Source: Enterococcus dispar ATCC 51266
GTDB taxonomy: Bacteria > Bacillota > Bacilli > Lactobacillales > Enterococcaceae
NCBI RefSeq assembly: GCF_000406945.1
Contig: NZ_KE136354.1
Coordinates: 181,771-245,770 of the forward strand
DNA length: 64,000 nt
Direction of reading: 5' to 3'
The notes below the pieces were generated by a model, which searched no databases, had not been told where the DNA came from, and saw only the letters and a program-made list of their open reading frames with translations. Shown in pieces: positions 44,174 to 54,444 of the stretch. Both the position numbers and the translations under genes were made by a program. The number at the start of each line of letters is the position of its first letter. Positions within the stretch are counted from its first letter, which is position 1.

Positions 44174-45455
44174 TGTATATCTCGATTTTGTTTTAAATGT
44201 GATGCTGTTCATTTTGTTTACCTACCCGATTTTAGGCGCGTTTATGTGGTTTATTGGCGTGGTATGTTACCGGTTTTTATTTCGCTACCAAAAAAAAGGC
44301 TTCAAAGAAATTCCAGCGGATAAACAGCCCTGTATTACCATTATGGTCCCAGCCCACAATGAAGAAACTGTAATTGAAAAAACACTTTACTATTTACTCC
44401 ACGAAATAAATTATTACGATTACGAAGTTTTAGTAATTGATGATGGCTCAACTGATGATACGGCTAAAATATTAGCAGACCTGGTCACCAAAGAAGAACG
44501 CTTGCGAGTGATCACTATTGAGAAAAATAAAGGGAAAGCCCATGCCTTTGATATTGGCTTTGCTTTTGCAAAAGGGGAGTATATTTTAAGTAATGATGCA
44601 GATACAATTCCAGAACCAGATGCACTAATAAAATATATCAATTATTTTATGACCTCCCAAGACGATAATATCGGCGCAGTGACAGGCAATATGGATGTCT
44701 TAAACCGTTCCAAAATTATTGAAAAAGCGCAGACTGTTGAATTTTCCAGTATTGTCGGGGTAATTAAACGCAGTCAACAAGGAACTTTAAATACGATGTA
44801 TGCCTTTAGTGGTGCCAATACCATGTATCGAAAAACAGCGCTATTAGATGCGGGATTATTTCGCCAAGATCGGGCCACTGAAGATATTAGTATTGCTTGG
44901 GATGAGCAACTGTTGGGTTGGGTGCCGGTTTTTGCACCAGATATTATGTTTTATATGATGGTACCTGATACACTTCCAATGCTTTATCGGCAACGTAAGC
45001 GTTGGGCAAAAGGGGGGACTGAAGTTTGGTTAACTAATTTTCCCAAAATTGTTTTGCATCCTATTAAGCATTTTAATCAGTTGATTATGTTTATTGATCA
45101 AACGTTGAGTATTCTCTGGTCATTATTTTTCTGGCTTTCTAGTCTAATTTTCTTGTTAACACTTATGCATTTTCTCGTGACCCAAAATTATGAACGAATC
45201 TTTCATATGTTTGCGATGGCGTTTATTTTTGTGAACTTTCAAATGGTGGCAGGCTTTTTACAATTAGGTGCCGCACTGTTTATTGATGATAGAGGAAAAA
45301 AATTGCGCTATTTTATCTTTGCACCATTTTATATGCTGTTATATTGGATGATGAATGCGTTAACGATTTTAACCACGCTAATTCCAGCGATTAAAACAAT
45401 TCTAGGTCATGGTAGTGGTACGTGGGTGAGTCCAGAAAGAAGACCCAATAAATGA
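44151..45455 (+). CDS. Processive GT2, poly-beta-1,6-N-acetylglucosamine synthase-like (PgaC/IcaA type)
   Basis: This is a 434-residue membrane GT2. One N-terminal membrane segment precedes the catalytic domain: ITIMVPAHNEETVIEKTL, VLVIDDGSTDD, SNDADTIPEPD (DxD) and TEDISIAWDEQL. The QxxRW motif is YRQRKRWAKGGTEV. Three to four C-terminal helices follow. This pattern fits PgaC/IcaA enzymes that polymerise N-acetylglucosamine. The start at 44151 (MKIVQTGNVY) follows a perfect AAGGAGG that lies inside the upstream gene. No deacetylase (PgaB/IcaB) or hydrolase is nearby, so it is a minimal two-gene synthase, distinct from the GT2 at 5.6-6.9 kb. Confidence 0.85.
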   Translation: MKIVQTGNVYLDFVLNVMLFILFTYPILGAFMWFIGVVCYRFLFRYQKKGFKEIPADKQPCITIMVPAHNEETVIEKTLYYLLHEINYYDYEVLVIDDGSTDDTAKILADLVTKEERLRVITIEKNKGKAHAFDIGFAFAKGEYILSNDADTIPEPDALIKYINYFMTSQDDNIGAVTGNMDVLNRSKIIEKAQTVEFSSIVGVIKRSQQGTLNTMYAFSGANTMYRKTALLDAGLFRQDRATEDISIAWDEQLLGWVPVFAPDIMFYMMVPDTLPMLYRQRKRWAKGGTEVWLTNFPKIVLHPIKHFNQLIMFIDQTLSILWSLFFWLSSLIFLLTLMHFLVTQNYERIFHMFAMAFIFVNFQMVAGFLQLGAALFIDDRGKKLRYFIFAPFYMLLYWMMNALTILTTLIPAIKTILGHGSGTWVSPERRPNK

Positions 45456-45530
45456 AAAAGCCGCTTAGAAATTTTGGATTGTCTCTCAAAATTAGTTTTT
45501 TGAGAGCACTTCATTTCTAAGCAGCTTTTT
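45455..45530. terminator. Bidirectional terminator between the GT2 gene and rpoN
   Basis: An 18-bp stem (arms 45455-45472 and 45513-45530, one mismatch) with an inner hairpin (CTCTCAAAA / TTTTGAGAG) lies between two converging genes. Confidence 0.8.
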
Positions 45531-45558
45531 TATAGTCTATTTAAAAAGTTTTGTTTCA

Positions 45559-46881
45559 TTAGTCAAACCGTTTGCGTTTACTGGAGCTTGGGATTTTTAA
45601 GGCATCCCGGTACTTAGCAACAGTGCGGCGGGAGATGTCGAGACCTTCCTCTTTTAATAAATCAACTAACTTTTGATCGGACAAAGGTTTGCGTTTGTCT
45701 TCATCAGCTACAAGTGTTTGCAGACGAACTTTGACATTATCAGTGGACACCTCTTCACCGTTTTCGTTTTGAATTCCAACTTTTTGGCTGAAAAAGTGTT
45801 TTAATTCAAAAATACCAAAATCTGTTTCTAAATATTTTCCATTAACAGCGCGGCTCACAGTCGATTCATGAATTTCCAATTCAGCAGCAATATCTTTTAG
45901 AATCAACGGTTTAATCGGGCGGCTATCATCGAAGAAAAAATCTTGTTGATTAGCAATAATTGCTTGTCCCACACGTAAAATGGTATCGCCACGTTGCTGC
46001 ACCATTTTTTGAAGGGATTCAAAATCTTGCTTTTTCTCATTCAAATATTTTTGCGTCTGAGCGTCCGCTTTTTTTGCCATTTGATCAAAGTAGCTTTGTT
46101 GAAAATGCATTTCTGGCATTCCACGGCGATTACTAATAATTTTAATTTTACCTTGCGCATTTATTTTCACAGTTAAATCAGGAATGATGTAAAGACCGTC
46201 TGTTGTGCCAAAACTTGCGCCGGGGGTAGGGGTTAGTGTTTGGATGTAATCAAACACTGTTTGGACTTCGCTAACTGGAATTGCGAGCGCCTTGGCTAAT
46301 TCTGGCCATTTACGATTGACCAATTCTTCAAAATGTTCTTCTAAAATAAGATATGCTAAATTAGGCGCAGAGTCGTCCCGTTCCGTTTGGAGCATCAAGC
46401 ATTCCTGTAGATTTCGGGCGCCAACACCGGCAGGATCCAATTGCTGAATTAAAGTTAAGGCATCTAATACTTGAATTTTAGTGGCTTTCTTCTTTATCGC
46501 TACTTCATCTAAATCAATTGTTAAAAAGCCATTTAAATCGATATATTCGATTAAAAATAAAGTAATATCGCGTAAAAAAGTGTCGCGATAGTTTAAGTGA
46601 ACTTGATCGATTAAATATTCAAATAGTGAAATTCGATCATCAGGAATTTGGCTTAAATAATTTAATTCTTCGCCACTAGAAGAACGCGGTTTGGAATAAG
46701 TTAAAGCATAATTGGGTTCGGAAACTTCTATTAATGGATTTTCCATCGCTTGTGTTTCAACAAATTCAGCCAATTCATCAATTGAAAATTGTAAAACTTG
46801 AATGGATTGCTGTAACGACTGTGTCATAGCAAGCTTTTGGGATTGTTTTTGCTTTTGTGAAAAACTTTGTTGAAATTTCAT
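45559..46881 (-). CDS. rpoN: RNA polymerase sigma-54 factor
   Basis: Sigma-54 (440 residues). The N-terminal Gln-rich activator-binding region reads QSFSQKQKQSQKLAMTQSLQ. The core-binding domain follows (residues 90-270), then the HTH region LKDIAAELEIHESTVSRAVNGKY, which matches the -12 binding domain. The RpoN box is present as SRRTVAKYRDALKIPSS, contacting the -24 element. In enterococci sigma-54 controls mannose-type PTS genes with LevR-like activators; none is in this window. No -24/-12 site was seen nearby. Confidence 0.95.
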   Translation of the reverse strand: MKFQQSFSQKQKQSQKLAMTQSLQQSIQVLQFSIDELAEFVETQAMENPLIEVSEPNYALTYSKPRSSSGEELNYLSQIPDDRISLFEYLIDQVHLNYRDTFLRDITLFLIEYIDLNGFLTIDLDEVAIKKKATKIQVLDALTLIQQLDPAGVGARNLQECLMLQTERDDSAPNLAYLILEEHFEELVNRKWPELAKALAIPVSEVQTVFDYIQTLTPTPGASFGTTDGLYIIPDLTVKINAQGKIKIISNRRGMPEMHFQQSYFDQMAKKADAQTQKYLNEKKQDFESLQKMVQQRGDTILRVGQAIIANQQDFFFDDSRPIKPLILKDIAAELEIHESTVSRAVNGKYLETDFGIFELKHFFSQKVGIQNENGEEVSTDNVKVRLQTLVADEDKRKPLSDQKLVDLLKEEGLDISRRTVAKYRDALKIPSSSKRKRFD

Positions 46882-46933
46882 GTATTTTCCTCTTGATTTT
46901 ATTCTGATTATTAGCTAAACTAACATATGTTCG

Positions 46934-47005
46934 GCGCTCTTAGTGTAGTGGATATCACGTAAGATTCCGGTTCTTGAGACAGGGGTTCGATTCCCTTAGA
47001 GCGCG
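46934..47005 (+). tRNA. tRNA-Arg (anticodon CCG)
   Basis: The cloverleaf can be folded by eye. The acceptor stem is GCGCTCT/AGAGCGC (46934-46940, 46998-47004). The D-arm starts GTG...CAC. The anticodon stem is TAAGA/TCTTG with loop TTCCGGT, giving anticodon CCG. The T-arm is AGGGG-TTCGATT-CCCTT. The discriminator is G47005. The 3' CCA is not encoded. A terminator follows 4 bases later. Confidence 0.93.
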
Positions 47006-47009
47006 TATT

Positions 47010-47040
47010 GACATCTTCTAGCCAAGAAGGTGTCTTTTTT
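47010..47040 (+). terminator. Terminator after tRNA-Arg
   Basis: GACATCTTCT / AGAAGGTGTC stem (one G-U pair) followed by six T. Confidence 0.85.
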
Positions 47041-47268
47041 GTAAGTATGAAAAAACGCTCTCACAAAACTACTGAGTTATTTTAACATGATTTTTAAAGG
47101 AATTGAATCATTCAGAAATGATTCTTATTATTTTCTATGATTCCATCGACCTGATGAATGTTTTCTTTGTCTACTAAATGTGCAAATTGTCACTTGGCGG
47201 TAAATCAATTAATAAAGCGATTTAAAGGTATAGAACAGTTTTCGCGCGGATTTTTCTTTGCTTTTTAG

Positions 47269-47297
47269 TTGCACAATAGTAGTGAAAATGGTAATAT
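47269..47297 (+). promoter_or_regulatory. Predicted cggR-gapA operon promoter
   Basis: TTGCAC (47269-47274) and TAATAT (47292-47297), spacing 17. About 110 bases of leader follow before cggR. The 47041-47268 spacer also holds a perfect dyad, GAATCATT-CAGA-AATGATTC (47105-47124), of unknown role. Confidence 0.55.
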
Positions 47298-47351
47298 TAA
47301 TTTCGTAAGGTTAAAGAAATTTAACTTGCGGAAATTTTTTTTGATCTTGAT

Positions 47352-47388
47352 GGGTCGAAATAGGTCTACGATGGACATTAAACGTCCA
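47352..47388 (+). promoter_or_regulatory. CggR operator
   Basis: Two half-operators lie between the promoter and cggR: GGGTCGAAATAGGTC (47352-47366) and TGGACATTAAACGTCCA (47372-47388). They match the order, size and spacing of the B. subtilis CggR operator (GGGAC...GTC twice). The second half is the better palindrome, also as in B. subtilis. Binding would block transcription downstream of the start. Confidence 0.75.
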
Positions 47389-47409
47389 ATGTTAAAAAGG
47401 AGAGTAATC

Positions 47410-48447
47410 ATGCTTGATGACTTAAAATTGATTGAAGCAGTTGCTCCTGATATCCTCCACGTTTTGCAAGAGCGCTACAAAATCTTGCGTAACATTTACT
47501 GGATGCAGCCTATTGGTCGCCGAAATCTTGCAGAGAGTTTGCATATGACTGAACGGGTCTTACGAACTGAAACGGATTTACTAAAACGATTGGCTTTGAT
47601 TGATGTAACTAAAAGCGGCATGAGTTTGACTAAAACCGGTGAAAAAGTTTTTACCGATTTGGGTAAAGTCATGGATCAGTTATTTGGCGTTCATCAATTG
47701 GAAAAGCATTTGGCCAATCATTTTGGGATTGCCCGTTGCGTGATTTCCGCTGGGGACAGCGATCGTCAAGAAAAAGTCGTGAAAAACTTTGGTGAAAGTC
47801 TAAATGAATCTTTAGATTTACTTTTACCTGAAGGAAAAAACATTATTGCTGTAATGGGTGGGACAACGATGGCCCAAGTGGCAGAGTGTTTGACAAACCT
47901 TGAAAGTGATAAGCGGCATAACTTGTTTGTACCGGCTAGAGGTGGTATTGGGGAGGCTTTGACTGTACAAGCTAACTCGGTTTCTGCTATGATGGCTATG
48001 AGGTCTAATGGGGAACATCGGGCATTATATGTCCCAGAACAACTCAGTTCAGATACGTATCGTTCGTTGATGAAAGAGCCCTCAATCCTTGAGGTATTAA
48101 ACTTGATAAGCCAAGCCAATTGTGTTATCCATAGTATTGGACGAGCACTGCATATGGCAGCCAGACGCAAGATGAGTGAAAAAGAAATTTTGATGTTAAA
48201 ACAAGCAAACGCAGTCGCAGAATCATTTGGTTATTTCTTTGATGAAGCGGGAAAAGTGGTCTATAAAGTACCACGAATTGGTTTGCAATTAAAAGATTTA
48301 CAAACGGTGCCGCTTATCTTGGCTATTGCCGGGGGCAAAAGTAAAGCCAAAGCAATCAATGCTTATATGCAAAATGCACCAAAACAAACGTGGCTTCTCA
48401 CGGATGAAGCTGCTGCTAATGAGATTTTAAAAGGGGAGACCCTTTAA
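47410..48447 (+). CDS. cggR: Central glycolytic genes regulator CggR
   Basis: This is a 345-residue SorC/DeoR-type repressor of the lower glycolytic operon, inactivated by fructose-1,6-bisphosphate. The N-terminal winged helix (residues 20-75) includes [20 protein letters not shown]. The C-terminal sugar-binding domain (from about residue 95) has the strand [17 protein letters not shown] and [16 protein letters not shown]. The ATG at 47410 follows AAGGAGAG; the frame is open 47 codons upstream, but that stretch contains the promoter and operator. It is 37 bases before gapA, and the operator upstream shows autoregulation. Confidence 0.93.
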   Translation: MLDDLKLIEAVAPDILHVLQERYKILRNIYWMQPIGRRNLAESLHMTERVLRTETDLLKRLALIDVTKSGMSLTKTGEKVFTDLGKVMDQLFGVHQLEKHLANHFGIARCVISAGDSDRQEKVVKNFGESLNESLDLLLPEGKNIIAVMGGTTMAQVAECLTNLESDKRHNLFVPARGGIGEALTVQANSVSAMMAMRSNGEHRALYVPEQLSSDTYRSLMKEPSILEVLNLISQANCVIHSIGRALHMAARRKMSEKEILMLKQANAVAESFGYFFDEAGKVVYKVPRIGLQLKDLQTVPLILAIAGGKSKAKAINAYMQNAPKQTWLLTDEAAANEILKGETL

Positions 48448-48484
48448 AATAAAAAACCTGATTTTCATAAGGAGGAAATCTTTA

Positions 48485-49486
48485 ATGACAGTTAAAGTAG
48501 GTATCAATGGTTTTGGACGTATCGGACGCTTAGCATTCCGTCGTATCCAAGATGTAGAAGGAATCGAAGTAGTTGCAATCAACGACTTAACAGACGCAAA
48601 AATGTTAGCTCACTTGTTAAAATATGACACTACTCAAGGACGTTTCAACGGAACAGTTGAAGTAAACGAAGGTTCTTTCACAGTAAACGGTAAAGAAGTA
48701 AAAGTTTTATCTAACCGTAACCCTGAAGAATTACCTTGGGGCGACCTAGGCGTAGATATCGTGTTGGAATCAACTGGTTTCTTCACTTCTAAAGAAAAAG
48801 CTGAATTACACTTAAAAGGTGGCGCTAAACGCGTAATTATTACAGCTCCTGGTGGAAACGACGTACCAACAATCGTTTACAACGTAAACCATGAAACATT
48901 AACTGGTAAAGAATCAGTTATTTCAGGTGCATCTTGTACAACTAACTGTTTAGCTCCTATGGCTAAAACTTTAAATGACAAATTTGGTATTGTTGAAGGC
49001 TTAATGACAACTATCCATGCTTACACTGGTGACCAAATGACTCTTGATGGACCACACCCTAAAGGCGACTTCCGTCGTGCTCGTGCTGCTGCTGAAAACA
49101 TCGTTCCTAATACAACTGGTGCTGCTAAAGCTATTGGTTTAGTAATCCCAGAATTGAACGGTAAATTAGACGGCGCTGCTCAACGTGTGCCAATCGCAAC
49201 TGGTTCATTAACTGAATTAGTAACTGTTCTTGACAAAGAAGTTACTGCTGACGAAGTAAATGCAGCTATGAAAGAAGCTTCTAACGAATCTTACGGTTAC
49301 AACACTGATGAAATCGTATCTTCAGATATCGTTGGTATGACTTATGGTTCATTATTCGACGAAACTCAAACTAAAGTATTATCTGTTGGTGGCAAACAAT
49401 TAGTGAAAACTGTTGCTTGGTACGACAATGAAATGTCTTACACTGCTCAATTAGTTCGTACTTTAGAATACTTCGCTAAATTATAA
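48485..49486 (+). CDS. gapA: Glyceraldehyde-3-phosphate dehydrogenase, glycolytic
   Basis: GapA (333 residues) oxidises glyceraldehyde 3-phosphate with NAD. The N-terminal Rossmann motif is [16 protein letters not shown], and the active site is [15 protein letters not shown] with the catalytic Cys. The [21 protein letters not shown] segment is typical. Codon use is strongly biased (AAC, TTC, GGT), as for highly expressed genes. It has a perfect AAGGAGG. It is transcribed from the cggR promoter and followed by an intercistronic terminator before pgk. Confidence 0.97.
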   Translation: MTVKVGINGFGRIGRLAFRRIQDVEGIEVVAINDLTDAKMLAHLLKYDTTQGRFNGTVEVNEGSFTVNGKEVKVLSNRNPEELPWGDLGVDIVLESTGFFTSKEKAELHLKGGAKRVIITAPGGNDVPTIVYNVNHETLTGKESVISGASCTTNCLAPMAKTLNDKFGIVEGLMTTIHAYTGDQMTLDGPHPKGDFRRARAAAENIVPNTTGAAKAIGLVIPELNGKLDGAAQRVPIATGSLTELVTVLDKEVTADEVNAAMKEASNESYGYNTDEIVSSDIVGMTYGSLFDETQTKVLSVGGKQLVKTVAWYDNEMSYTAQLVRTLEYFAKL

Positions 49487-49522
49487 GATCTGCGCTTTTG
49501 CGGAATCTAATGTAGTACTTTT

Positions 49523-49557
49523 AAAGCGGGGAAGCGACGCGCTTCTCCGCTTTTTTT
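49523..49557 (+). terminator. Intercistronic terminator between gapA and pgk
   Basis: AAAGCGGGGAAGCG / CGCTTCTCCGCTTT (one G-U pair) with a 3-nt loop and T-run, 31 bases before pgk. No clear promoter was found between it and pgk, so it probably gives partial read-through that sets gapA above the later genes. Confidence 0.85.
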
Positions 49558-49587
49558 ATGAAATAAATTTAGGAGGCAAACATAAAG

Positions 49588-50778
49588 ATGGCTAAAAAAA
49601 CAATCGAAGACATTCAATTAAAAGATAAAAAAGTTTTAGTTCGTGTTGACTTCAACGTTCCTTTGAAAGATGGCGTAATCGGTGACGATACTCGTATCAA
49701 AGCTGCTTTACCAACTATCAAATACGTAATCGACAACGGTGGCAAAGCTATTTTATTCTCTCACTTAGGCCGTGTTAAAACACAAGAAGATAAAGAAGGT
49801 AAATCTTTAGCTCCTGTAGCAAAACGCTTGGGTGAATTATTAGGTAAAGACGTAACTTTTGTACCTGAAACACGCGGTAAAGAATTAGAAGATGCAATTG
49901 CGAACATGCAAGATGGCGATGTTTTGGTATTTGAAAACACACGTTTTGAAGATATCGATGGTAAAAAAGAAAGCGGCAATGACGCTGAATTAGGCAAATA
50001 CTGGGCTTCTTTAGGTGATGTATTTGTAAATGATGCTTTTGGTACTGCGCACCGCGCTCATGCTTCAAACGTGGGAATTGCTTCAACTGGCATTCCAACT
50101 GTTGCTGGTTTCTTAATGGAAAAAGAAATCAAATTCATCGGTGAAGCCGTTGAAAACCCTAAACGTCCAATGATTGCTATCCTTGGTGGTGCCAAAGTGT
50201 CTGACAAAATCGGCGTAATTGAAAACTTGATTCCAAAAGCAGACAAGATTTTGATTGGTGGCGGTATGACATATACTTTCTACGCAGCCAAAGGAATGAA
50301 AATTGGTAAATCATTAGTTGAAACAGATAAAATCGAATTAGCAAAAAGCTTAATCGAAAAAGCTGGCGACAAATTAGTATTACCAATTGATAATATCTGT
50401 GCAGCAGAATTTTCAAACGATGTACCAACACAAACAGTTGAAGGAGAAATTGAAGGCGACGTGATGGCATTAGACATCGGCCCTGCTTCAATTGCTTTAT
50501 TTGCTGAAACATTAGCAGGTGCAAAAACTGTTGTTTGGAACGGACCTATGGGTGTGTTTGAAATGTCTAACTTTGCCAATGGTACTATTGGTGTTTGTGA
50601 AGCCATTGCTAATCTTGAAGACGCAACTACAATCATCGGTGGTGGGGATTCTGCAGCAGCAGCTGAACAATTAGGCTTTGCTGACAAATTCACTCACATT
50701 TCTACTGGTGGCGGCGCTTCTTTAGAATTATTAGAAGGTAAAACATTACCAGGTTTAGCTGCTATTAACGATAAATAA
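49588..50778 (+). CDS. pgk: Phosphoglycerate kinase
   Basis: Pgk (396 residues) makes ATP from 1,3-bisphosphoglycerate. The N-terminal signature is [15 protein letters not shown], and the substrate Arg/His residues are in LFSHLGRVK. The hinge and nucleotide domain include [18 protein letters not shown] and the C-terminal [13 protein letters not shown] and [15 protein letters not shown]. The ribosome binding site is GGAGGCAAAC. Codon use is biased as in gapA. It is in the operon gapA-pgk-tpiA. Confidence 0.97.
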   Translation: MAKKTIEDIQLKDKKVLVRVDFNVPLKDGVIGDDTRIKAALPTIKYVIDNGGKAILFSHLGRVKTQEDKEGKSLAPVAKRLGELLGKDVTFVPETRGKELEDAIANMQDGDVLVFENTRFEDIDGKKESGNDAELGKYWASLGDVFVNDAFGTAHRAHASNVGIASTGIPTVAGFLMEKEIKFIGEAVENPKRPMIAILGGAKVSDKIGVIENLIPKADKILIGGGMTYTFYAAKGMKIGKSLVETDKIELAKSLIEKAGDKLVLPIDNICAAEFSNDVPTQTVEGEIEGDVMALDIGPASIALFAETLAGAKTVVWNGPMGVFEMSNFANGTIGVCEAIANLEDATTIIGGGDSAAAAEQLGFADKFTHISTGGGASLELLEGKTLPGLAAINDK

Positions 50779-50832
50779 TTTAAAGCGTAATATGAATATT
50801 ACTGTTGAATTTAAAAAGAGGAGTTGCACAAA

Positions 50833-51588
50833 ATGCGTAAACCAATTATCGCCGGTAACTGGAAAATGAACAAAACATTATCAGATGCACAAAGCTTTGC
50901 AGAAGCAGTAAAAACAGCTGTTCCTTCAAAAGATGTTGTGGATTCTGTGATTGGTTCACCAGCGTTGTTTTTAGCCCCATTAGCTTGGAGCTTAAAAGAT
51001 TCTGACGTCCAATTATCAGCTCAAAACTGTTACTGGGAAAACGAAGGAGCTTTCACTGGTGAAAATTCACCAGCTGCTATTGCGGATCTTGGCGTACAAT
51101 ATGTGATTATCGGTCACTCTGAACGTCGCGAATATTTCCACGAAACAGACGAAGAAATCAATAAAAAAGCCAAAGCAATTTTTGCTAACGGTATGACACC
51201 AATCTTGTGCTGTGGTGAATCTTTAGAAACTTATGAAGCAGGCAAAACTGCTGAATGGATTGAAGGACAAATCACTGCAGATTTAGCTGATTTATCTGCT
51301 GAACAAGTTTCAAGCATGGTAATTGCTTATGAACCAATCTGGGCAATCGGTACTGGTAAATCTGCTGATGCCAACATCGCAGACGAAATCTGTGGCGTGG
51401 TACGTCAAACTGTTGCAAAATTATACGGTTCAGAAGTAGCTGATAAAGTACGTATTCAATACGGCGGTTCAGTTAAACCTGAAAATATTGCAGAATATAT
51501 GGCAAAAGAAAACGTTGACGGCGCATTAGTCGGCGGCGCAAGCTTACAAGCGGATTCATTCTTAGCCTTATTAGATGCAGTTAAATAA
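50833..51588 (+). CDS. tpiA: Triosephosphate isomerase
   Basis: TpiA (251 residues) interconverts the triose phosphates. The start [15 protein letters not shown] contains the substrate Asn-Lys pair. The catalytic His is in [11 protein letters not shown] and the catalytic Glu in [16 protein letters not shown]. The C-terminal [10 protein letters not shown] and GALVGGASL bind phosphate. The ATG at 50833 is preferred over the TTG three codons upstream; GAGGAG precedes it. It is 54 bases after pgk. Confidence 0.97.
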   Translation: MRKPIIAGNWKMNKTLSDAQSFAEAVKTAVPSKDVVDSVIGSPALFLAPLAWSLKDSDVQLSAQNCYWENEGAFTGENSPAAIADLGVQYVIIGHSERREYFHETDEEINKKAKAIFANGMTPILCCGESLETYEAGKTAEWIEGQITADLADLSAEQVSSMVIAYEPIWAIGTGKSADANIADEICGVVRQTVAKLYGSEVADKVRIQYGGSVKPENIAEYMAKENVDGALVGGASLQADSFLALLDAVK

Positions 51589-51621
51589 TCTAATAACAAC
51601 ATTAAAAAGCTGAGTTTTGAT

Positions 51622-51674
51622 TTGCAGAAATGTACAAAATTCACTAAAATTGTGGATGAAGGGTTTTAACCCTT
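51622..51674 (+). promoter_or_regulatory. Predicted eno promoter with a hairpin in the leader
   Basis: TTGCAG (51622-51627) and TAAAAT (51645-51650) are 17 bases apart. A short stem, AAGGGTT-TT-AACCCTT (51659-51674), lies at the expected 5' end of the mRNA, where it could protect the transcript. It lacks a T-run, so it is not a terminator. Confidence 0.5.
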
Positions 51675-51678
51675 TTGA

Positions 51679-53010
<1,332 letters not shown>

Positions 53011-53036
53011 GCCAACACGCTTGTTTACTTGATTGG

Positions 53037-53072
53037 AAAAGCCTGTGAGGAGAAATCCTTGCAGGCTTTTTT
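53037..53072 (+). terminator. Terminator after eno
   Basis: AAAAGCCTGTGAGGA / TCCTTGCAGGCTTTT stem (two G-U pairs) with T-run. It marks the end of the conserved backbone. Confidence 0.85.
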
Positions 53073-53094
53073 GTGTGCAGTTAGATTATTTATG

Positions 53095-53168
53095 AGGTAT
53101 ACCAATTTTTGCGTACTGTCGTTTTTCAAGTATTGCTAAGTACAAAAAGCGTCTAATTCGTCATACCT
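53095..53168. other. Imperfect dyad near the left island edge (candidate attachment or recombinase site)
   Basis: AGGTAT (53095-53100) and ATACCT (53163-53168) flank an inner imperfect inverted repeat, TTTTTGCGTACT...AGTACAAAAAGCG. It lies between the eno terminator and the recombinase gene, where the left end of such an element is expected. The crossover point cannot be fixed without the right end. Confidence 0.35.
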
Positions 53169-53215
53169 GGTGATTTAACTTTCTTCTGTTTTTCTTAAGA
53201 AAAGGGGCGTAAAAA

Positions 53216-54148
53216 ATGCTATTTCAAGAAGGCGTAGAAGAATTTTTGTTGGATTGTCGGGTAAGAAATTTATCTAAAAGGACGATTGAAACGTATCGAT
53301 CCCAAATACGAGTTTTTAGTAGGTATATATTTTCAGAGTTCGAACTAGATAAGTTGGAAGAGATCAAGAAACCTCATATAAAGAGTTTTATCTTATGGAT
53401 GAAGGAAGAACGCAGTGCAAATTATATTAATCAGATTTTAAAAGCTCTCAGGACCTTCTATAAGTACCTTTTTACGGAAGAATATATTGATCGTAATTTT
53501 ATGCTAGACATTCAATATTTGAAATCAGAGAAACGCTTAATCAATACTTTTAACGATCAAGAGGTAGCAGCGATGATTGGCTTCTACGATCACTCAGGAT
53601 TTGTAAATCAACGGAATCGACTAATCATTGAAATTATGGCTGATTGTGGTCTACGTGCAGAAGAAGTCCGCTGCTTATTAAATGATAATTTTAAGGGTAC
53701 TTTCTTTCAATTAATGGGAAAAGGTCGTAAAGAACGGGTTGTTCCTATTTCGCAATATCTGCAATTGTCCATCAAAAAATACCAGAAAGCGAAACGTGGC
53801 TACTTTAATAATTTGCGCAATTATCGTGAAATAGATGATTATCTTGTCGTCAATAAATCTGGTAAGAAAATAACTAATAATGTTCTTTTGGAGAAGATAG
53901 TCAAAGATGCAGCAAATGGAATTGGGGTCAGAGATGAAGTCAAACGAAGAAGTTGTCATAGCTTAAGACATTATTATGCGCAGAAACTATTGAAGAGTGG
54001 TGTCAATCTTTATACAATTAGTCGCTTATTAGGACATTCTAATATCAAGACGACGCAAACTTATCTCAATTCTTTGAGCGATGCGGATATTTTGGAAAAT
54101 ACGAAAGTTACACCATTGGAACGTTTGTTAAGGGAGGGGAAGATGTAA
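53216..54148 (+). CDS. Tyrosine recombinase/integrase
   Basis: This is a 310-residue site-specific recombinase. The N-terminal SAM-like DNA-binding domain (residues 1-105) starts FQEGVEEFLLDCRVRNLSKR. The catalytic domain has the complete set: Arg147 (CGLRAEE), His248-Ser-Leu-Arg251-His (CHSLRHYYAQ), His274 (LLGHSNIKTTQTYL) and Tyr283. It begins after AAAAGGGGCG. A second, decayed recombinase follows within 10 bases, which recalls the paired TnpA/TnpB-type recombinases of Tn554-like elements. It is too divergent in context to be housekeeping XerC, XerD or XerS, so it probably moves the island. Confidence 0.9.
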   Translation: MLFQEGVEEFLLDCRVRNLSKRTIETYRSQIRVFSRYIFSEFELDKLEEIKKPHIKSFILWMKEERSANYINQILKALRTFYKYLFTEEYIDRNFMLDIQYLKSEKRLINTFNDQEVAAMIGFYDHSGFVNQRNRLIIEIMADCGLRAEEVRCLLNDNFKGTFFQLMGKGRKERVVPISQYLQLSIKKYQKAKRGYFNNLRNYREIDDYLVVNKSGKKITNNVLLEKIVKDAANGIGVRDEVKRRSCHSLRHYYAQKLLKSGVNLYTISRLLGHSNIKTTQTYLNSLSDADILENTKVTPLERLLREGKM

Positions 54149-54154
54149 ACGGGG

Positions 54155-54444
54155 AATAGAAGTGCTCGGTATTAATAATCAAGATATTTTGGATAAGTAG
54201 ATTACTATTCGTAATTCAAAGAATAAAAAAATCGATCCATTGCTATCTGTGGCGATGCTTGAATAAAAAAGCAATCTGTAAAATGAACAGAGAATTTCTA
54301 GAATAGACGGAAATAAAGGAGTCTGTGCATCCCCATACTTTTAGATATGCGTATCCCAACATGTAGGTACGGAATGGGCTGGATATTCTTGTGATTAGGT
54401 TGAATATGGGACATAGTGAGAGTAGCAATACTCAGAGATTTTAA
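54155..54444 (+). pseudogene. Decayed second tyrosine recombinase
   Basis: No ORF survives, but translated fragments match tyrosine recombinases. One frame (from 54155) gives GINNQDILDK-stop-ITIRNSKNKKIDPLLSVAM, the beta-sheet region after the first catalytic Arg. The next frame (to 54444) gives PHTFRYAYPNM-stop-VRNGLDILVIRLNMGH, then SESSNTQRF. This corresponds to H-x-L/F-R-H and the GH(S) motif near the catalytic Tyr. Several stops, a frameshift and internal loss show it is inactive; the Arg-His box has decayed to FRY. It was probably the partner of the intact recombinase. Confidence 0.75.

Noticed and set aside
46934..47005. tRNA-Arg as the integration site of the island
   Set aside because: The recombinase lies 6 kb away after eno, with conserved glycolytic genes between, so the tRNA is not the attachment site.
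47269..47409. Longer cggR start at a TTG
   Set aside because: The extension covers the promoter and the CggR operator, and ATG 47410 has AAGGAGAG.
53216..54148. Housekeeping XerC, XerD or XerS
   Set aside because: It has a decayed partner recombinase, non-backbone neighbours and no usual chromosomal context, so it is treated as a mobile-element recombinase.
54243..54428. Minus-strand 61-codon ORF downstream of the recombinase
   Set aside because: It lies antisense to the decayed recombinase, whose motifs explain the region better.
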